This document shows positions 18,301 to 23,586 of a stretch of 25,322 nucleotides of DNA, in pieces. The notes below the pieces were generated by a model. The model worked only from the letters and a program-made list of their open reading frames with translations. It ran no database searches and was not told the origin of the DNA. The DNA lies in the IMG/VR virus record IMGVR_UViG_3300023108_000134, positions 1 to 25,322 of that record, one strand, 5' to 3'. Each line of letters starts with the position of its first letter. The stretch's first letter is position 1. Source of the stretch: a virus. Position numbers and translations under genes: made by a program.

Positions 18301-18432
18301 ATTATCCCTGCACAAAGCAATATCAGTGACTATGGTGATCATATTACACCAGCGTATAATGATTTTGGTAAGAGTATCACAGACAATACTAGTGCTTCAA
18401 TAGAAGCCAAGTTTATCTGGGACAATGGATAA
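9280..18432 (+). CDS. C-terminal reading frame of giant baseplate/tail structural protein
   Basis: The frame is open from 9280. The first ATG is at 9490 (2,980 residues from there), but no ribosome binding site precedes it and the codons before it read as good protein (DTQEYDNCWAPIAGGQRTRL), so 9490 is probably an internal Met. Joined at 9313 to the 7661 frame, the product has about 3,590 residues. Visible parts in order: a Trp-rich segment (SDRPDWWPWRMLGHNTKPAW, about 11070-11130); a GGTGYNN/GEGYN segment (11620-11830); a carbohydrate-binding-like WRNDVSYKIGDQVRYEGKVY module (13462-13530), followed by a long insert with repeats (about 13600-15000); a second such module (WQNSVSYDKFDIVKGPDGYF, about 16510-16640); a conserved 'WDNGAWDYQPWD' region (about 17180-17220); and a C-terminal DTSIELTD...INGELIEFSN...GCIRGIGGT module. 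It is surely a virion protein; an exact T4 counterpart was not recognised. Confidence 0.75.
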   Translation, partial: RNFGDYYYYKKDTQEYDNCWAPIAGGQRTRLLKTHIVETDAATLNVKIDSSAYDRSKTYAVSLVNGKYDWMIESYTNIDTIGDRNPSLVFVPGESYTIKNAVAHGLEFVDPYGTTVNISVTVTGIDSTVVIDPSYAYSTVYYRNTTDNTINGRIFLNDNNQNTLLVYKNGTRVQDTDYTLASNIITFTNVKENDVIEISYVANEKVVNDIYDVSPGMKYNPTNDVVDVVSFSNLFNHLENQLLGMPGFDGNVFGNNNYGQIPRNHYYGGTIRKQPYSVAKLAQLINSNTTNPFNGLVSVARDYANFKTYFINKIRQLWKTESDKTVRELVNEALRQINIGKNSTFKYAKSDMLYYDNYYEDSFYVDNTTNIFTLSNSLNKIKDIQNHIQVWVYDYNGTRYVWRPLERDVDYTVSVDILTLNFTPTLDGSSTPAQLKVNWYKTDNNSFVPPSTVKLGFEKAHTVEIRGNILYMHDGSSYECTGTEFYDPYSSDFDVVAAALLDLDLRIYNNLVSEHENVYNLSSLLPNPHINNISQDWNDTRVILDDWYNRWAEKNNVNGFNDASYYDVNDKFTWNYSSVGPGIGGWRGIYFYYFKSDRPDWWPWRMLGHNTKPAWWDTYYSWTDPTKRAALIAALDSGLVNPITNTYDINFAYKNYDFNNNTLVTTTGTLNDPVTANVVTAPSAINASKNFEFGDWGPYEDAWRRTSDCQFALVDLAMTLKPFKAHETFWKMNYISENTALATKYKQLFYTEERTINSLVSNSKIHLREFQDGIIDELEIISGGTGYNNSSIVEFTSNYIKPAQVALRVSGGSVVAASILDPGEGYNFDITSSVSGPLGSGGAEIKGLVNDGVKETILGLNNVIVEWATDYGVHSDDITTMLNKTKAQMMLHVGGYTDSNILEVSIDSSYQNGRVSIPSQDYSIVLNKSAPVKSIFYSGVKVSKDSGKYTVTGFNQNNRTFTHVLPSKGGTTVKEEVGNLSIARYLKYSNTQETISYGTVFSKRQDLYNFLLGLGEYYEQQGFRVSESWRSDAKRVVEWSLSADDGDEFTVNGYDNSIVFEQGTIGFVENTSVIYDGTSNIIDSDNNSVSSKDMLILRSDTSTEFSKKDGTQIYGLRVNVVEYEHVISFSNVTQFNDLIFDPVLGIAQNRIKLEGERTRNWNGKIEAPGYLVRTAGIVKNLESSVREIERDYVNSQSKALSKLTRQTSRFNVGYSQPTYLTNTFVEDNTAYEFGKGLRNYKGTKHTIDSFLKNKNLFATVPSHLVSEEWMIRMGDYGDKKKRDPIEIELSPDLVRSNPQSIKFSPGTVYDLPGDEVIDISATNNKIISGFKTDPFETLPSQFNNNTSLTLSEVFEDHLKTSGLPLETEVDIKLKSVDNLQDAYDPTADYANISTWRNDVSYKIGDQVRYEGKVYQCLVNSTGLTNVNDPITSRGTKISPTIPSTTPNISLVLNGTSINFYKTATSTLFDTIVVDGTETNPTAPNGSTVIIDGVTIEFLETQTLTNYAPITVTGTVGNPVITGTPGETLIIDGTAVNFTETVSNTVNVSALSAISSAIEPHLASGSSTTLATNYINAWNNLRTTYISLFSESDWINFLVNDYFTGTYVNTGWNTTEASNNSASSFGAEMTAVANAEYAIYNAIYGTSLTPFTALPQEADLISKLTSSQNFLDWVALLKLGGQVLTSTTVSSSTTTAAREWTTDEIVQEINDTLTAAGNTVTVASKEAVTNRLKIVKTASASSTSLIIGAGGSNTEVGFPVTSTTYDSVVTTTVQGRDATVTEISDTINNASIVGVNASVVNNVLRLQSSNQTMVIGAGTANADIGLGQGTYTPSQQSTTTVPVELQLFDVVQQINTSGITGVTAANVNNVVVITCTEPTLTIGDDSVSTANTYLGLISGTYTGETAVSNTFDSTEWQEVVDPAIQNIMVIDNIGSSQDYSRLNGYMVYQVMDFGIEIDEICAGEESGDDALIKLGGNYNITRGDYVMVLNSACLPEIDGIHQVTGTQTDSITGLTQYIFVDEFIEDIGYGGKLLLVRPVRFNNNVDMENTLSSNRYVIGTNGWLPDMYAYVDNVFETVITYDSNNNQIQVQQPTNVGGVYQAYYDTDIGGMSFNKIRSQNITKADNTKIANVKVYNPETNANTHMLEVFDPAKGILPGVAKAEIDLIQDTDIAEYNSTTDENFTTSDITYWGKEKVGTVWWDINNAVYWEYEQGSQAYMQSKWGELYPTSTIDVYEWTKSPVLPDQYADAVASGTIVDGVELTGEPYFTIDIFNDIAYYWSDEIVLNPKTNQEETYYYFWVKNKTTKPNKNRKYSVNQISNIIENPESFGFNWCAAAGTDTIMLSNLSDLLTYPSSVVQVNFRNDDIDLHREYILLGEDDPTVVIPEWLHIGLRDSISGASENIVTAQYLTWQNSVSYDKFDIVKGPDGYFYSAKDFNTGQTPASSLDYWKRIYGAVDNPDGVFDTSNVVQYNSPLAVPDFRLHRLAQYGNMVRPRQSWFKDVQEARRVLVDKLNRQFLNINLVDTVKDWGTVLNSIVDIDGYQYDIRKYWKWADWVAPGYTPGSSISYSVPRAGDLTTGELGEYVRVQISQDGDGVNREQVFEYTTHGWQLVYKQKGTIQFTDLLWNYGKHDYGWDNGAWDYQPWDISPAGLLFNILDTIRNTIFIGQFKSYYTDMWFTMLNYVNSEQNNLDWAFKSTYIKMYIKHTLEKQTSLFVVEREQDLFDFINNAKPFHTKLRDTLFQRDADDEVNLTITSSHDPVITLRYNDHSDSVWSENILSGGGFADTPTGNIDYSTFVGNGATVELTTTSDNNTITVDNTQILSDGSTTVTTIISNVTSDDTLTTSDSTELLADGSSLSITNLPLGYVYEGNSFAQPEYMGHAPEHYVASINEAVEIKVDTNRSGSTVDTDSRSFRMFMDNRGRFESSIIKLTAEIASDVSSTDTSIELTDTSMFTGGHSQVWINGELIEFSNIENNTLIGCIRGIGGTSNRRHSGGDTVYLAGWETIIPAQSNISDYGDHITPAYNDFGKSITDNTSASIEAKFIWDNG
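9282..9287 (+). other. AAATTT run, candidate site of a one-base loss
   Basis: The downstream frame has a TAG at 9277-9279, so it is open only from 9280. Restoring one A or one T in this run would give A-R-E-N-F-G-D-Y-Y-Y-Y or A-R-E-I-F-G-D-Y-Y-Y-Y in one continuous frame. In the unshifted frame the next codons are TCG GCG ACT ATT ACT ACT ATA, which include TCG, GCG and ATA, codons that seem scarce in the neighbouring genes. Confidence 0.45.
9307..9313 (+). other. dnaX-type -1 slippery heptamer A AAA AAG
   Basis: In the frame of the 7661 gene the codons are ATA AAA AAG ATA, so the heptamer is in the correct phase for tandem slippage. After a -1 slip the ribosome reads AAA AAA GAT ACA CAG GAA and enters the frame that is open to 18432. 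A weak 6-bp hairpin (CAATTG at 9330-9335 with CAATTG at 9344-9349) lies 16 bases downstream, farther than usual stimulators. No strong upstream Shine-Dalgarno-like element is seen. Confidence 0.45.
13462..13560 (+). other. Carbohydrate-binding-like module (CBM5/12 style), first half
   Basis: WRNDVSYKIGDQVRYEGKVY followed by QCLVNSTG has the 'W....Y..GD.V.Y.G..Y.C' pattern of chitin-binding type 3 (CBM5/12) modules. The usual closing Trp segment is not adjacent; a matching FDSTEWQEV lies at about 15008-15034. Confidence 0.5.
13615..13920 (+). repeat. Protein-level repeat: (I/V)xxG(T/V)xxxF.(E/K)T, three copies
   Basis: Three short similar units occur in the giant protein: LVLNGTSINFYKTATST, VIIDGVTIEFLETQTLT and LIIDGTAVNFTETVSNT. 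The second and third are each preceded by P.G(S/E)T. They look like duplicated beta hairpins at the start of the insert within the carbohydrate-binding-like module. Confidence 0.55.
14371..14995 (+). repeat. Three tandem hook-IN-like repeats in the giant protein
   Basis: Three units of about 60-65 residues share a pattern: a helix with (E/D)(I/V)(V/S)..IN, then V.A..V.N.L.I, then (L/M/T).IG.G....A..(V/L)G(F/L), ending in a T(T)Y element. Examples are EISDTINNASIVGVNASVVN with MVIGAGTANADIGLGQGTY, and DVVQQINTSGITGVTAANVN with LTIGDDSVSTANTYLGLISG. The pattern is like the flagellin hook-IN motif seen in flagellar and phage structural proteins. The family name is recall, not a search result. 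Confidence 0.55.
16507..16641 (+). other. Second carbohydrate-binding-like module
   Basis: WQNSVSYDKFDIVKGPDGYF, then YSAKDFNTGQTPASS and LDYWKRI, is an intact 'W....Y..(G/F)D.V...G..Y.a......P.....W..(I/V)' unit, showing what the complete module looks like compared with the split one upstream. It may bind glycans or act only as a structural beta unit. Confidence 0.5.
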
Positions 18433-18433
18433 A

Positions 18434-18465
18434 ATACTTACTTTATAAATTGTATAAATAAGTGT
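18434..18465 (+). other. AT-rich inverted repeat overlapping the late promoter
   Basis: The left arm 18434-18447 and right arm 18453-18465 pair over 13 positions (one G-T) with one bulged C at 18441 and a 5-base loop AATTG. The right arm contains TATAAATA. It begins two bases after the giant gene's stop. It may be a weak 3'-end hairpin or merely a by-product of AT-rich promoter sequence. Confidence 0.4.
18453..18460 (+). promoter_or_regulatory. T4-type late promoter octamer TATAAATA
   Basis: This is a perfect match to the T4 late -10 element, in the 49-base gap between the giant gene and the next structural gene, 21 bases before that ATG at 18482. The predicted start site, about 18466, leaves a short leader. 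It implies late, phage sigma-dependent expression of the three genes that follow. Confidence 0.7.
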
Positions 18466-18481
18466 AATAGGATTTAAAGAG

Positions 18482-19081
18482 ATGGATCAATTAAAAGACA
18501 ATACTGGTTTACGATTAGAAGGCCACATTAAAATATTAGACCCAGAATCTGGTGAAGTTTTTGTTAATAAGCGTAATGCTATTAACTATGAAAACATGAG
18601 TATTGCTATTGCTCATTTGTTAGGCAACTTAACAGATGGAGATGGCAGCACTGGTAATGGATATCATGTTTTAAACATGGCTTTTGGTAATGGCGCAGTT
18701 AGTGTTGACAGTACTGGTACAGTGATTTATAGAAACACCAATACTAATGTTACAACTGCACAATTATACAATGAAACATACAGTAAAGTTGTTGCTAATA
18801 CCAATGCTGCTGATGCAGAAAACAATATGGTTGTCAACCATACTGGTGGTACAGCATACAGTGACTTGGTAATTACCTGTACACTAGATTACAGTGAGCC
18901 AAGTGGACAAGACAACTTGGATAATGCAAACAATTTGACAGATGATTTCATCTTTGATGAACTTGGATTGAGAACACAAGCAGGTACATTCCTGACACAC
19001 GTTGTATTCCATCCTGTACAAAAAAGTGCAAACAGAAAAATCCAAGTACTATATACAATTAGAATTACAGCAGGATCATAA
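18482..19081 (+). CDS. Virion structural protein, baseplate/tail-fibre region
   Basis: The product has 199 residues, with an N-terminal LRLEGHIKILDPESGEVFVN segment, a central Asn/Thr-rich region and a C-terminal stretch (FDELGLRTQAGTFLTHVVFH, then PVQKSANRKIQVLYTIRI). The C-terminal pattern is of a kind found in tail-associated proteins of marine T4-like phages, but I do not recognise a T4 counterpart. There are no membrane segments or enzyme motifs. It is first in a late-promoter unit with the two genes downstream, three bases from the next start. A role attaching fibres to the baseplate is a guess from position. Confidence 0.65.
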   Translation: MDQLKDNTGLRLEGHIKILDPESGEVFVNKRNAINYENMSIAIAHLLGNLTDGDGSTGNGYHVLNMAFGNGAVSVDSTGTVIYRNTNTNVTTAQLYNETYSKVVANTNAADAENNMVVNHTGGTAYSDLVITCTLDYSEPSGQDNLDNANNLTDDFIFDELGLRTQAGTFLTHVVFHPVQKSANRKIQVLYTIRITAGS

Positions 19082-19084
19082 AAA

Positions 19085-20143
19085 ATGGCATATACAGTAA
19101 ATTATAAAGACGATGGAAATGTTAACAAACCAGCAATCATTGTTGTTGATGGTGAGCTAGATAACACTACAGACATCCTGCTTGTTGGTAAAAACTATCC
19201 ACGTTACGGTGAAGTGATTGCAGAAAACTTTTTGCACATGTTAGAAAACTTTGCTAGTGGTACAGCACCAAGCCGCCCAACAGAGGGTCAGCTTTGGTTT
19301 GACAGCACAAATGATGAAGTAAAATATTACGACAATATTAGTGGCAGTGGCAATTGGAAACCACTTGCTAGTATGACAGTACAATCAGCTGCACCAACAA
19401 GTGTAGGTGAACAAGACGGTCACATGTGGATGGATAGTGACACTGGTCAATTATACATCTATTACAATGGATCATGGCGTACAGTAAGTAACGCTGGTGA
19501 CAGCCAACTTATCAGTCGTGTACGTGTAGACACAAATGGCGCAAGTCATAACACACTGGAAATGGTAATTGCACAAGAGATTGTTAGCATTGCTAGTATG
19601 GATGGCCCATGGGTACCAAACAGTACAACAACACCAGAATTTAATGATAATGGCGATTTGCTAAACGTAGCATTTCCAGAAGTATCACCAGGTATTACAC
19701 TAAAAAATGATAGTACATACTATTTCAGTGGTACAGCAACACAGGCACTTTATGCTGACCTTGCTGAAAGATACAAAAGTGATAAACCATATGATTATGG
19801 CACAGTTGTTATGCTTGGCGGTGAAGCAGAGATTACAGAATGTGCAACAGAATTATGCGGTGATGTATTTGGTGTAGTAAGTACAAATCCAGGACTTATG
19901 CTAAACAGTGGTGCAGGTGAGAATAGTACACACCCATACATTGCACTAGCAGGTCGTGTTCCTTGCAAGGTTATCGGATTAGTAAATAAGGGAGATAGGT
20001 TAGTTTCATCAGGAGATGCTGGCTATGCTCGAGCAGTTAAAGCTGGAGAAAATTATAGTTGGCAACATGTAATTGGTAGATCAATTGATACAAAAATCAA
20101 TGAAGAACCAGGTCTGGTGGAAATTGTAGTAGGAGCGAAATAA
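19085..20143 (+). CDS. Tail-fibre-like protein with intramolecular-chaperone-like C-terminus
   Basis: The product has 352 residues. The N-terminus (VGKNYPRYGEVIAENFLHML) leads into two short hairpin repeats, RPTEGQLWFDSTNDEVKYYD and EQDGHMWMDSDTGQLYIYYN, each of the 'GQ.W.D..(T/N)..(L/V).(I/Y)Y...W' type common in phage fibre and collar proteins. From residue 221 the sequence ALYADLAERY, then YGTVVMLGG, VFGVVSTNPGLMLNS, ALAGRVPCKVIGLVNKGDRL and VIGRSIDT resembles the C-terminal intramolecular chaperone or autoprocessing domain (Peptidase_G2-like, as I recall it) of many phage fibres. Such domains help a trimeric fibre fold and in some phages are cut off afterwards. Whether this one cleaves is unknown. 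The gene abuts the next one with no gap. Confidence 0.72.
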   Translation: MAYTVNYKDDGNVNKPAIIVVDGELDNTTDILLVGKNYPRYGEVIAENFLHMLENFASGTAPSRPTEGQLWFDSTNDEVKYYDNISGSGNWKPLASMTVQSAAPTSVGEQDGHMWMDSDTGQLYIYYNGSWRTVSNAGDSQLISRVRVDTNGASHNTLEMVIAQEIVSIASMDGPWVPNSTTTPEFNDNGDLLNVAFPEVSPGITLKNDSTYYFSGTATQALYADLAERYKSDKPYDYGTVVMLGGEAEITECATELCGDVFGVVSTNPGLMLNSGAGENSTHPYIALAGRVPCKVIGLVNKGDRLVSSGDAGYARAVKAGENYSWQHVIGRSIDTKINEEPGLVEIVVGAK

Positions 20144-21424
20144 GTGACTGTAAACGCTGGCGACATAATCCAGGTAGATGATTATAATAATCTGGCAACG
20201 CTTGTTAATAAAGTTGTGTCGGATAATTATCCTGCCAGTGAGTATTATGCTACATTTACAGGTGCGAGCATTAACAATGCTGCCGTTTGCAATGCAATTT
20301 TCAGTAAACATGAAACTGACAATACCAAAACAGGAACTGGTCCATTTATACTAAATCCTGTTCCAACAAGTGGCGACTTTATTGTTGTAGTAATCAACAA
20401 CATAGTTAGAACTAGTGCTGCATATACTATTGACTATAACAGTGGAACAATTGTTTTTACAAGTGCACTAACTGCTACTGATAGAGTAATTGTTTATAAT
20501 AGAACAGATCATCGTTTTGGATGGGGCGGCAGTGCCGCAGTAGTACCATTAGTAGCAAACACTATTATCCGTACAAGTCATATGAATGCACTTATTGATA
20601 GAACTAATCTTATGCTTACACATATTGGAAGTCCTACAGTATATGATAGACTGGAAAATAGACCAGATCTTGTGATTTATGCTAGTGACAGTAATGAGCT
20701 GGAAAATACAACAAATAATACAGTAATTGCTAGTAATACTCATTTAACGATGGATCCTACAACTGCTGACGAATCAACACCAGTTACATATACTACAAGT
20801 ATTAGTGGTTGGACAGATTTGCTTACTGGTGAATTTGCGTTTAGCTTTAATAATTATCAACAAGCTAGATATTTCTTTAACAGTGGCGGATCATTGCATC
20901 TTGATTTGGGCGTCAGTGGAGAAACTGGGTATAACAGTGATGTTTGGGCAAGTGTTATTGATAGTTTATCGGAACTTGTTTTCAATTGGGAAAGAGCAAC
21001 GGATACTGACGATTCCAATTATCGTGGTATTAGTAATAATATTGGATTCTATAAACTTACAAGCGAATACCAGACAATCTTCACAACTGTAAACAGTGGG
21101 GATATTCATAGTGGATATAGTGGATATCAGGCGCTACTTAATGTTGAATTTAAAGCAAAATATGAGCATACTGGCGGCGGATATTTTAAAGTTGTATTTA
21201 AAATAGAATTAGACGACAGCTTACTATGGGACTGGAGTGATCCAGCTAACCCAGTGGAAAACACTATGAGTGCCAATATTACATTTAGTGGATGGAATAA
21301 AAAATCATCAACACTAACTGATAATACAGCATCACTAAGTGTTGTTGGTCCTGTTGCAGTTGAAGAAATCACAGCATTCAACGATGTGCCCAACCCAATT
21401 GTACCGCCTAACCAAGGCCCATAA
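20144..21424 (+). CDS. Tail structural protein (fibre/baseplate-associated), GTG start
   Basis: The product has 426 residues starting at GTG immediately after the previous TAA (TAAGTG), which suggests coupled translation. The N-terminal part (AGDIIQVDDYNNLATLVNKV) is a pattern often seen at the start of phage tail proteins. A strand-rich insertion follows (FIVVVINNIVRTSAAYTIDY, then NSGTIVFTSALTATDRVIVY), then a helix with HMNALIDRTNLMLTHIGSP, and a beta domain with QQARYFFNSGG at about 240-249, a motif recurring in tail proteins of large marine phages. The Pro-rich C-terminus ends PNPIVPPNQGP. No enzyme motif is visible. It is the last gene before the promoter at 21431. Confidence 0.65.
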   Translation: MTVNAGDIIQVDDYNNLATLVNKVVSDNYPASEYYATFTGASINNAAVCNAIFSKHETDNTKTGTGPFILNPVPTSGDFIVVVINNIVRTSAAYTIDYNSGTIVFTSALTATDRVIVYNRTDHRFGWGGSAAVVPLVANTIIRTSHMNALIDRTNLMLTHIGSPTVYDRLENRPDLVIYASDSNELENTTNNTVIASNTHLTMDPTTADESTPVTYTTSISGWTDLLTGEFAFSFNNYQQARYFFNSGGSLHLDLGVSGETGYNSDVWASVIDSLSELVFNWERATDTDDSNYRGISNNIGFYKLTSEYQTIFTTVNSGDIHSGYSGYQALLNVEFKAKYEHTGGGYFKVVFKIELDDSLLWDWSDPANPVENTMSANITFSGWNKKSSTLTDNTASLSVVGPVAVEEITAFNDVPNPIVPPNQGP

Positions 21425-21430
21425 AAAATC

Positions 21431-21459
21431 TTGACTTTCCAAAAAAGATAAATTATAAT
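21431..21459 (+). promoter_or_regulatory. Near-consensus sigma-70 promoter
   Basis: TTGACT (21431-21436) is five of six to the -35 consensus. A spacer of exactly 17 bases leads to a perfect TATAAT (21454-21459). It lies in the 64-base gap after the tail genes and about 30 bases before the next ATG. Host RNA polymerase should recognise it, implying that the downstream genes are expressed early, separately from the late tail module. Confidence 0.82.
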
Positions 21460-21473
21460 AGTAGTTAACAAAT

Positions 21474-21478
21474 GGAGG
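21474..21478 (+). promoter_or_regulatory. Strong ribosome binding site GGAGG
   Basis: GGAGG lies ten bases before the ATG at 21489 and fixes that start. It is stronger than any Shine-Dalgarno sequence in the upstream structural genes. Confidence 0.75.
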
Positions 21479-21488
21479 TCTGACTACA

Positions 21489-21836
21489 ATGGACACACGT
21501 CTAGAAAAAGCGTTAGAGTTTAGTAACTATCGACGCACGATTGAAATTCAGCGTAAAACATTAAAAACTAGAGTAGATACTATGCTCAATATCAATTACC
21601 AAAATAGTATCTTTAAGGCAAATGCTGAAACAATTAGTTTTGTAAAAGCTCTAGTAGATTTAGGAAATACTGATGGGATTGTAATGGATACAAAAAGCAA
21701 TCCTATTGAAATCGATAGTCTATCTGAATTTTTAGAAACCCTAGTTGACGCATACAATACGGCAATGAACGAATATTTTGCTGGGTATAGTAAAATTCAA
21801 AAAGCACGAAATATTAAAAAACTTATGGATTGGTAA
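21489..21836 (+). CDS. Small helical protein of unknown function
   Basis: The product has 115 residues. The start is fixed by the GGAGG and sigma-70 promoter upstream. It is charged and mostly helical (LEKALEFSNYRRTIEIQRKT near the start, EFLETLVDAYNTAMNEYFAG near the end), with no cysteines, signal peptide or membrane segment. The opening 'LE.AL.FSNYR.T...Q' is reminiscent of small conserved proteins in marine T4-like phages, but no function is known to me. It heads the glycosyltransferase-like cluster and ends three bases before the next start, so it is probably co-transcribed with that cluster. Confidence 0.7.
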   Translation: MDTRLEKALEFSNYRRTIEIQRKTLKTRVDTMLNINYQNSIFKANAETISFVKALVDLGNTDGIVMDTKSNPIEIDSLSEFLETLVDAYNTAMNEYFAGYSKIQKARNIKKLMDW

Positions 21837-21839
21837 ATT

Positions 21840-22727
21840 ATGAGTAAAAACGGTATTTGTTTTTTTGCTTATAACACTACTGAAATTGACTATATTAAAT
21901 TTAGTATTCTTAGTGCAATGTATGCAAAAAAACACATGAAGCATAATCAGACATGCCTAATAACAAAAAAAGGCGACTATGACTATGCAAAAGAAACACA
22001 CGGCGATGATCTTATCAATAAAGCATTTGATCACATAGTTTTTACTGAAGATGAATTCAAGGAAAACGAGCGTACACATTATGATAGTCCCTGGACTAAA
22101 TTTAAAAGTCAATTTAACAACAGTAACAAACACAAGGTCTTTGAGTACAGTCCTTTTGACCGTACATTAATGTTTGATATTGATTATATTGTACAAAACG
22201 ACAATTTAGATTACGTATTCGAAACAAACAATCATGTAACTATGTATAATGATGCTGTTGGTATTGACAGTTTAGAAATGCGTATACTGGAAAAGTATTT
22301 GAATCCAGTAGGCATACCCATGTGGTGGAGCACTGTTGTTTATTTTGACAAGAGCGAATTTAGCAAACTGTTTTTTGATCTATGGGGCCATGTAGTTGAC
22401 AATTATGACTTTTACAAGTTTTTATACAAACTTCCTGGCACTGTGATGCGCACAGATTTTTGTGCAAGCATTGCAGCACACATTTTAAATGGTATGATGG
22501 AAGGCGATGTTATCACTACGTTTAAAGATCAGTATTTGGTTAATATGGATCAGAAAGATGAACTAGAAGAAGTCGTTAGTGCAAAAGATTTTATATTTTT
22601 GGCAAACAATAGAGAAGAAAACTGGAAAGATATTGTATCACGTATTCAAAATACCAATGTACATATGATGAATAAACGCAGTGTAGATAGAAATTATGAT
22701 GCACTAATGGAGGCAATCAATGTCTAA
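21840..22727 (+). CDS. Putative GT-A-fold glycosyltransferase with DxD motif
   Basis: The product has 295 residues. A Rossmann-like start (GICFFAYNTTEIDYIKFSIL, then TCLITKKGD and FDHIVFTEDEF) leads to RTLMFDIDYIV, where D113-I-D115 sits at the end of a hydrophobic strand, the place of the metal/nucleotide-sugar DxD motif in GT8-like and related enzymes. A segment typical of acceptor-side loops follows (NPVGIPMWWSTVVYFDK, then DFCASIAAHILNG). The likely role is transfer of a sugar from a nucleotide sugar to a phage or host acceptor, but donor and acceptor cannot be told. It is paralogous to the next gene: both start MSK.G, share the '(F/Y)D.IV' and 'Y.SP' elements, and have similar length. 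The two overlap by eight bases. Confidence 0.72.
   Translation: MSKNGICFFAYNTTEIDYIKFSILSAMYAKKHMKHNQTCLITKKGDYDYAKETHGDDLINKAFDHIVFTEDEFKENERTHYDSPWTKFKSQFNNSNKHKVFEYSPFDRTLMFDIDYIVQNDNLDYVFETNNHVTMYNDAVGIDSLEMRILEKYLNPVGIPMWWSTVVYFDKSEFSKLFFDLWGHVVDNYDFYKFLYKLPGTVMRTDFCASIAAHILNGMMEGDVITTFKDQYLVNMDQKDELEEVVSAKDFIFLANNREENWKDIVSRIQNTNVHMMNKRSVDRNYDALMEAINV
22709..22713 (+). promoter_or_regulatory. Ribosome binding site inside the upstream gene
   Basis: GGAGG lies six bases before the ATG at 22720, within the end of the preceding glycosyltransferase-like gene. It supports the overlapping start. Confidence 0.7.
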
Positions 22728-23586
22728 ACAAGGATATGTAACATTTGCAATGAATTTTGGTGAAGACAGTGATGAAATTCGCTATGCATATACGCTTGCA
22801 TGTAGTCTAAAGTTGCAAGATACAGAACGAGAGATCTGTTTAATTACTGATAAATTTGATAACATTCCTAGCAAGTATGAAGATGTTTTTGATTACATTG
22901 TAGAGTTACCATATGGTGATAAAGACTATCATAGTCCTTATAAAGAAGCAAACCTATGGCAAATGTATTATTGTACCCCTTTTGAGGAAACCATTTATAT
23001 TGACAAATATTCAGTAGTAACTAGTGATATTGATAGTGTATGGGACACTTTTAGTATTCATGATATTGTATTTCCTGAACAGGTAAATAACTTTAGAGAA
23101 GAAACTATTAATGACGTTAGTAGTTTTATTATACACAATAAAAATGAACTCCCCAAGTATTACACTGATGTATTTTATTTTAAAAAGTCAGCCGAAGCAG
23201 CAGAGTTTTTTAAAATGGCTGATCCAGCATTCCAAAACTGGCGTGATACATTTTATGAATTCGTTAAAGAAAGTAGACCTGAATATTTTGATACAAACCT
23301 AATGTGGAATATTACAGCACACATGATAGGACACAATCAGCATTTTGGATATAAGATATATAGTAAAGTTATACTAGATAGTATGGAACTTATTGATGAA
23401 GATATCCCAACTGTTTGGACTGATTACATTAATGTGTGGGGATACAAGGGCAAAATTTTAAAAGTTAACAACTATGTTGTAAATGGTATTTTTAACTATC
23501 AAGAACCTAAGTTTTTGACCAAAGAGATATTTGATGATTACAAAGAACGTTATAAAGAAACAACGATCACACTTACAGAACTCTGA
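22720..23586 (+). CDS. GT-A-like paralogue with degenerate DxD
   Basis: The product has 288 residues. It matches the upstream gene in layout: MSKQGYVTFAMNFGEDSDEI, ICLITDKFDN, FDYIVELPYGDKDYHSPYKE, then ETIYIDKYSVV. At the DxD position it has D95-K-Y97; a nearby SDID at 102-105 is out of register. Conserved elements after this include DVFYFKKS and FDTNLMWNITAHMIGH, resembling the corresponding DFCASIAAHILNG of its neighbour. It may use a different metal arrangement, act as a partner subunit, or be catalytically weak. The start is supported by GGAGG. The end overlaps the following gene by 56 bases. Confidence 0.66.
   Translation: MSKQGYVTFAMNFGEDSDEIRYAYTLACSLKLQDTEREICLITDKFDNIPSKYEDVFDYIVELPYGDKDYHSPYKEANLWQMYYCTPFEETIYIDKYSVVTSDIDSVWDTFSIHDIVFPEQVNNFREETINDVSSFIIHNKNELPKYYTDVFYFKKSAEAAEFFKMADPAFQNWRDTFYEFVKESRPEYFDTNLMWNITAHMIGHNQHFGYKIYSKVILDSMELIDEDIPTVWTDYINVWGYKGKILKVNNYVVNGIFNYQEPKFLTKEIFDDYKERYKETTITLTEL

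Noticed and set aside
21426-21450. ATCTT...AAGAT inverted repeat as a terminator after the tail genes
   Set aside because: There are only five pairs without G or C strength or a U-run, and it overlaps the -35 element of the promoter.
23111-23302. 63-codon frame inside the second glycosyltransferase-like gene
   Set aside because: It is out of frame with a gene having clear paralogy, and has no ribosome binding site.
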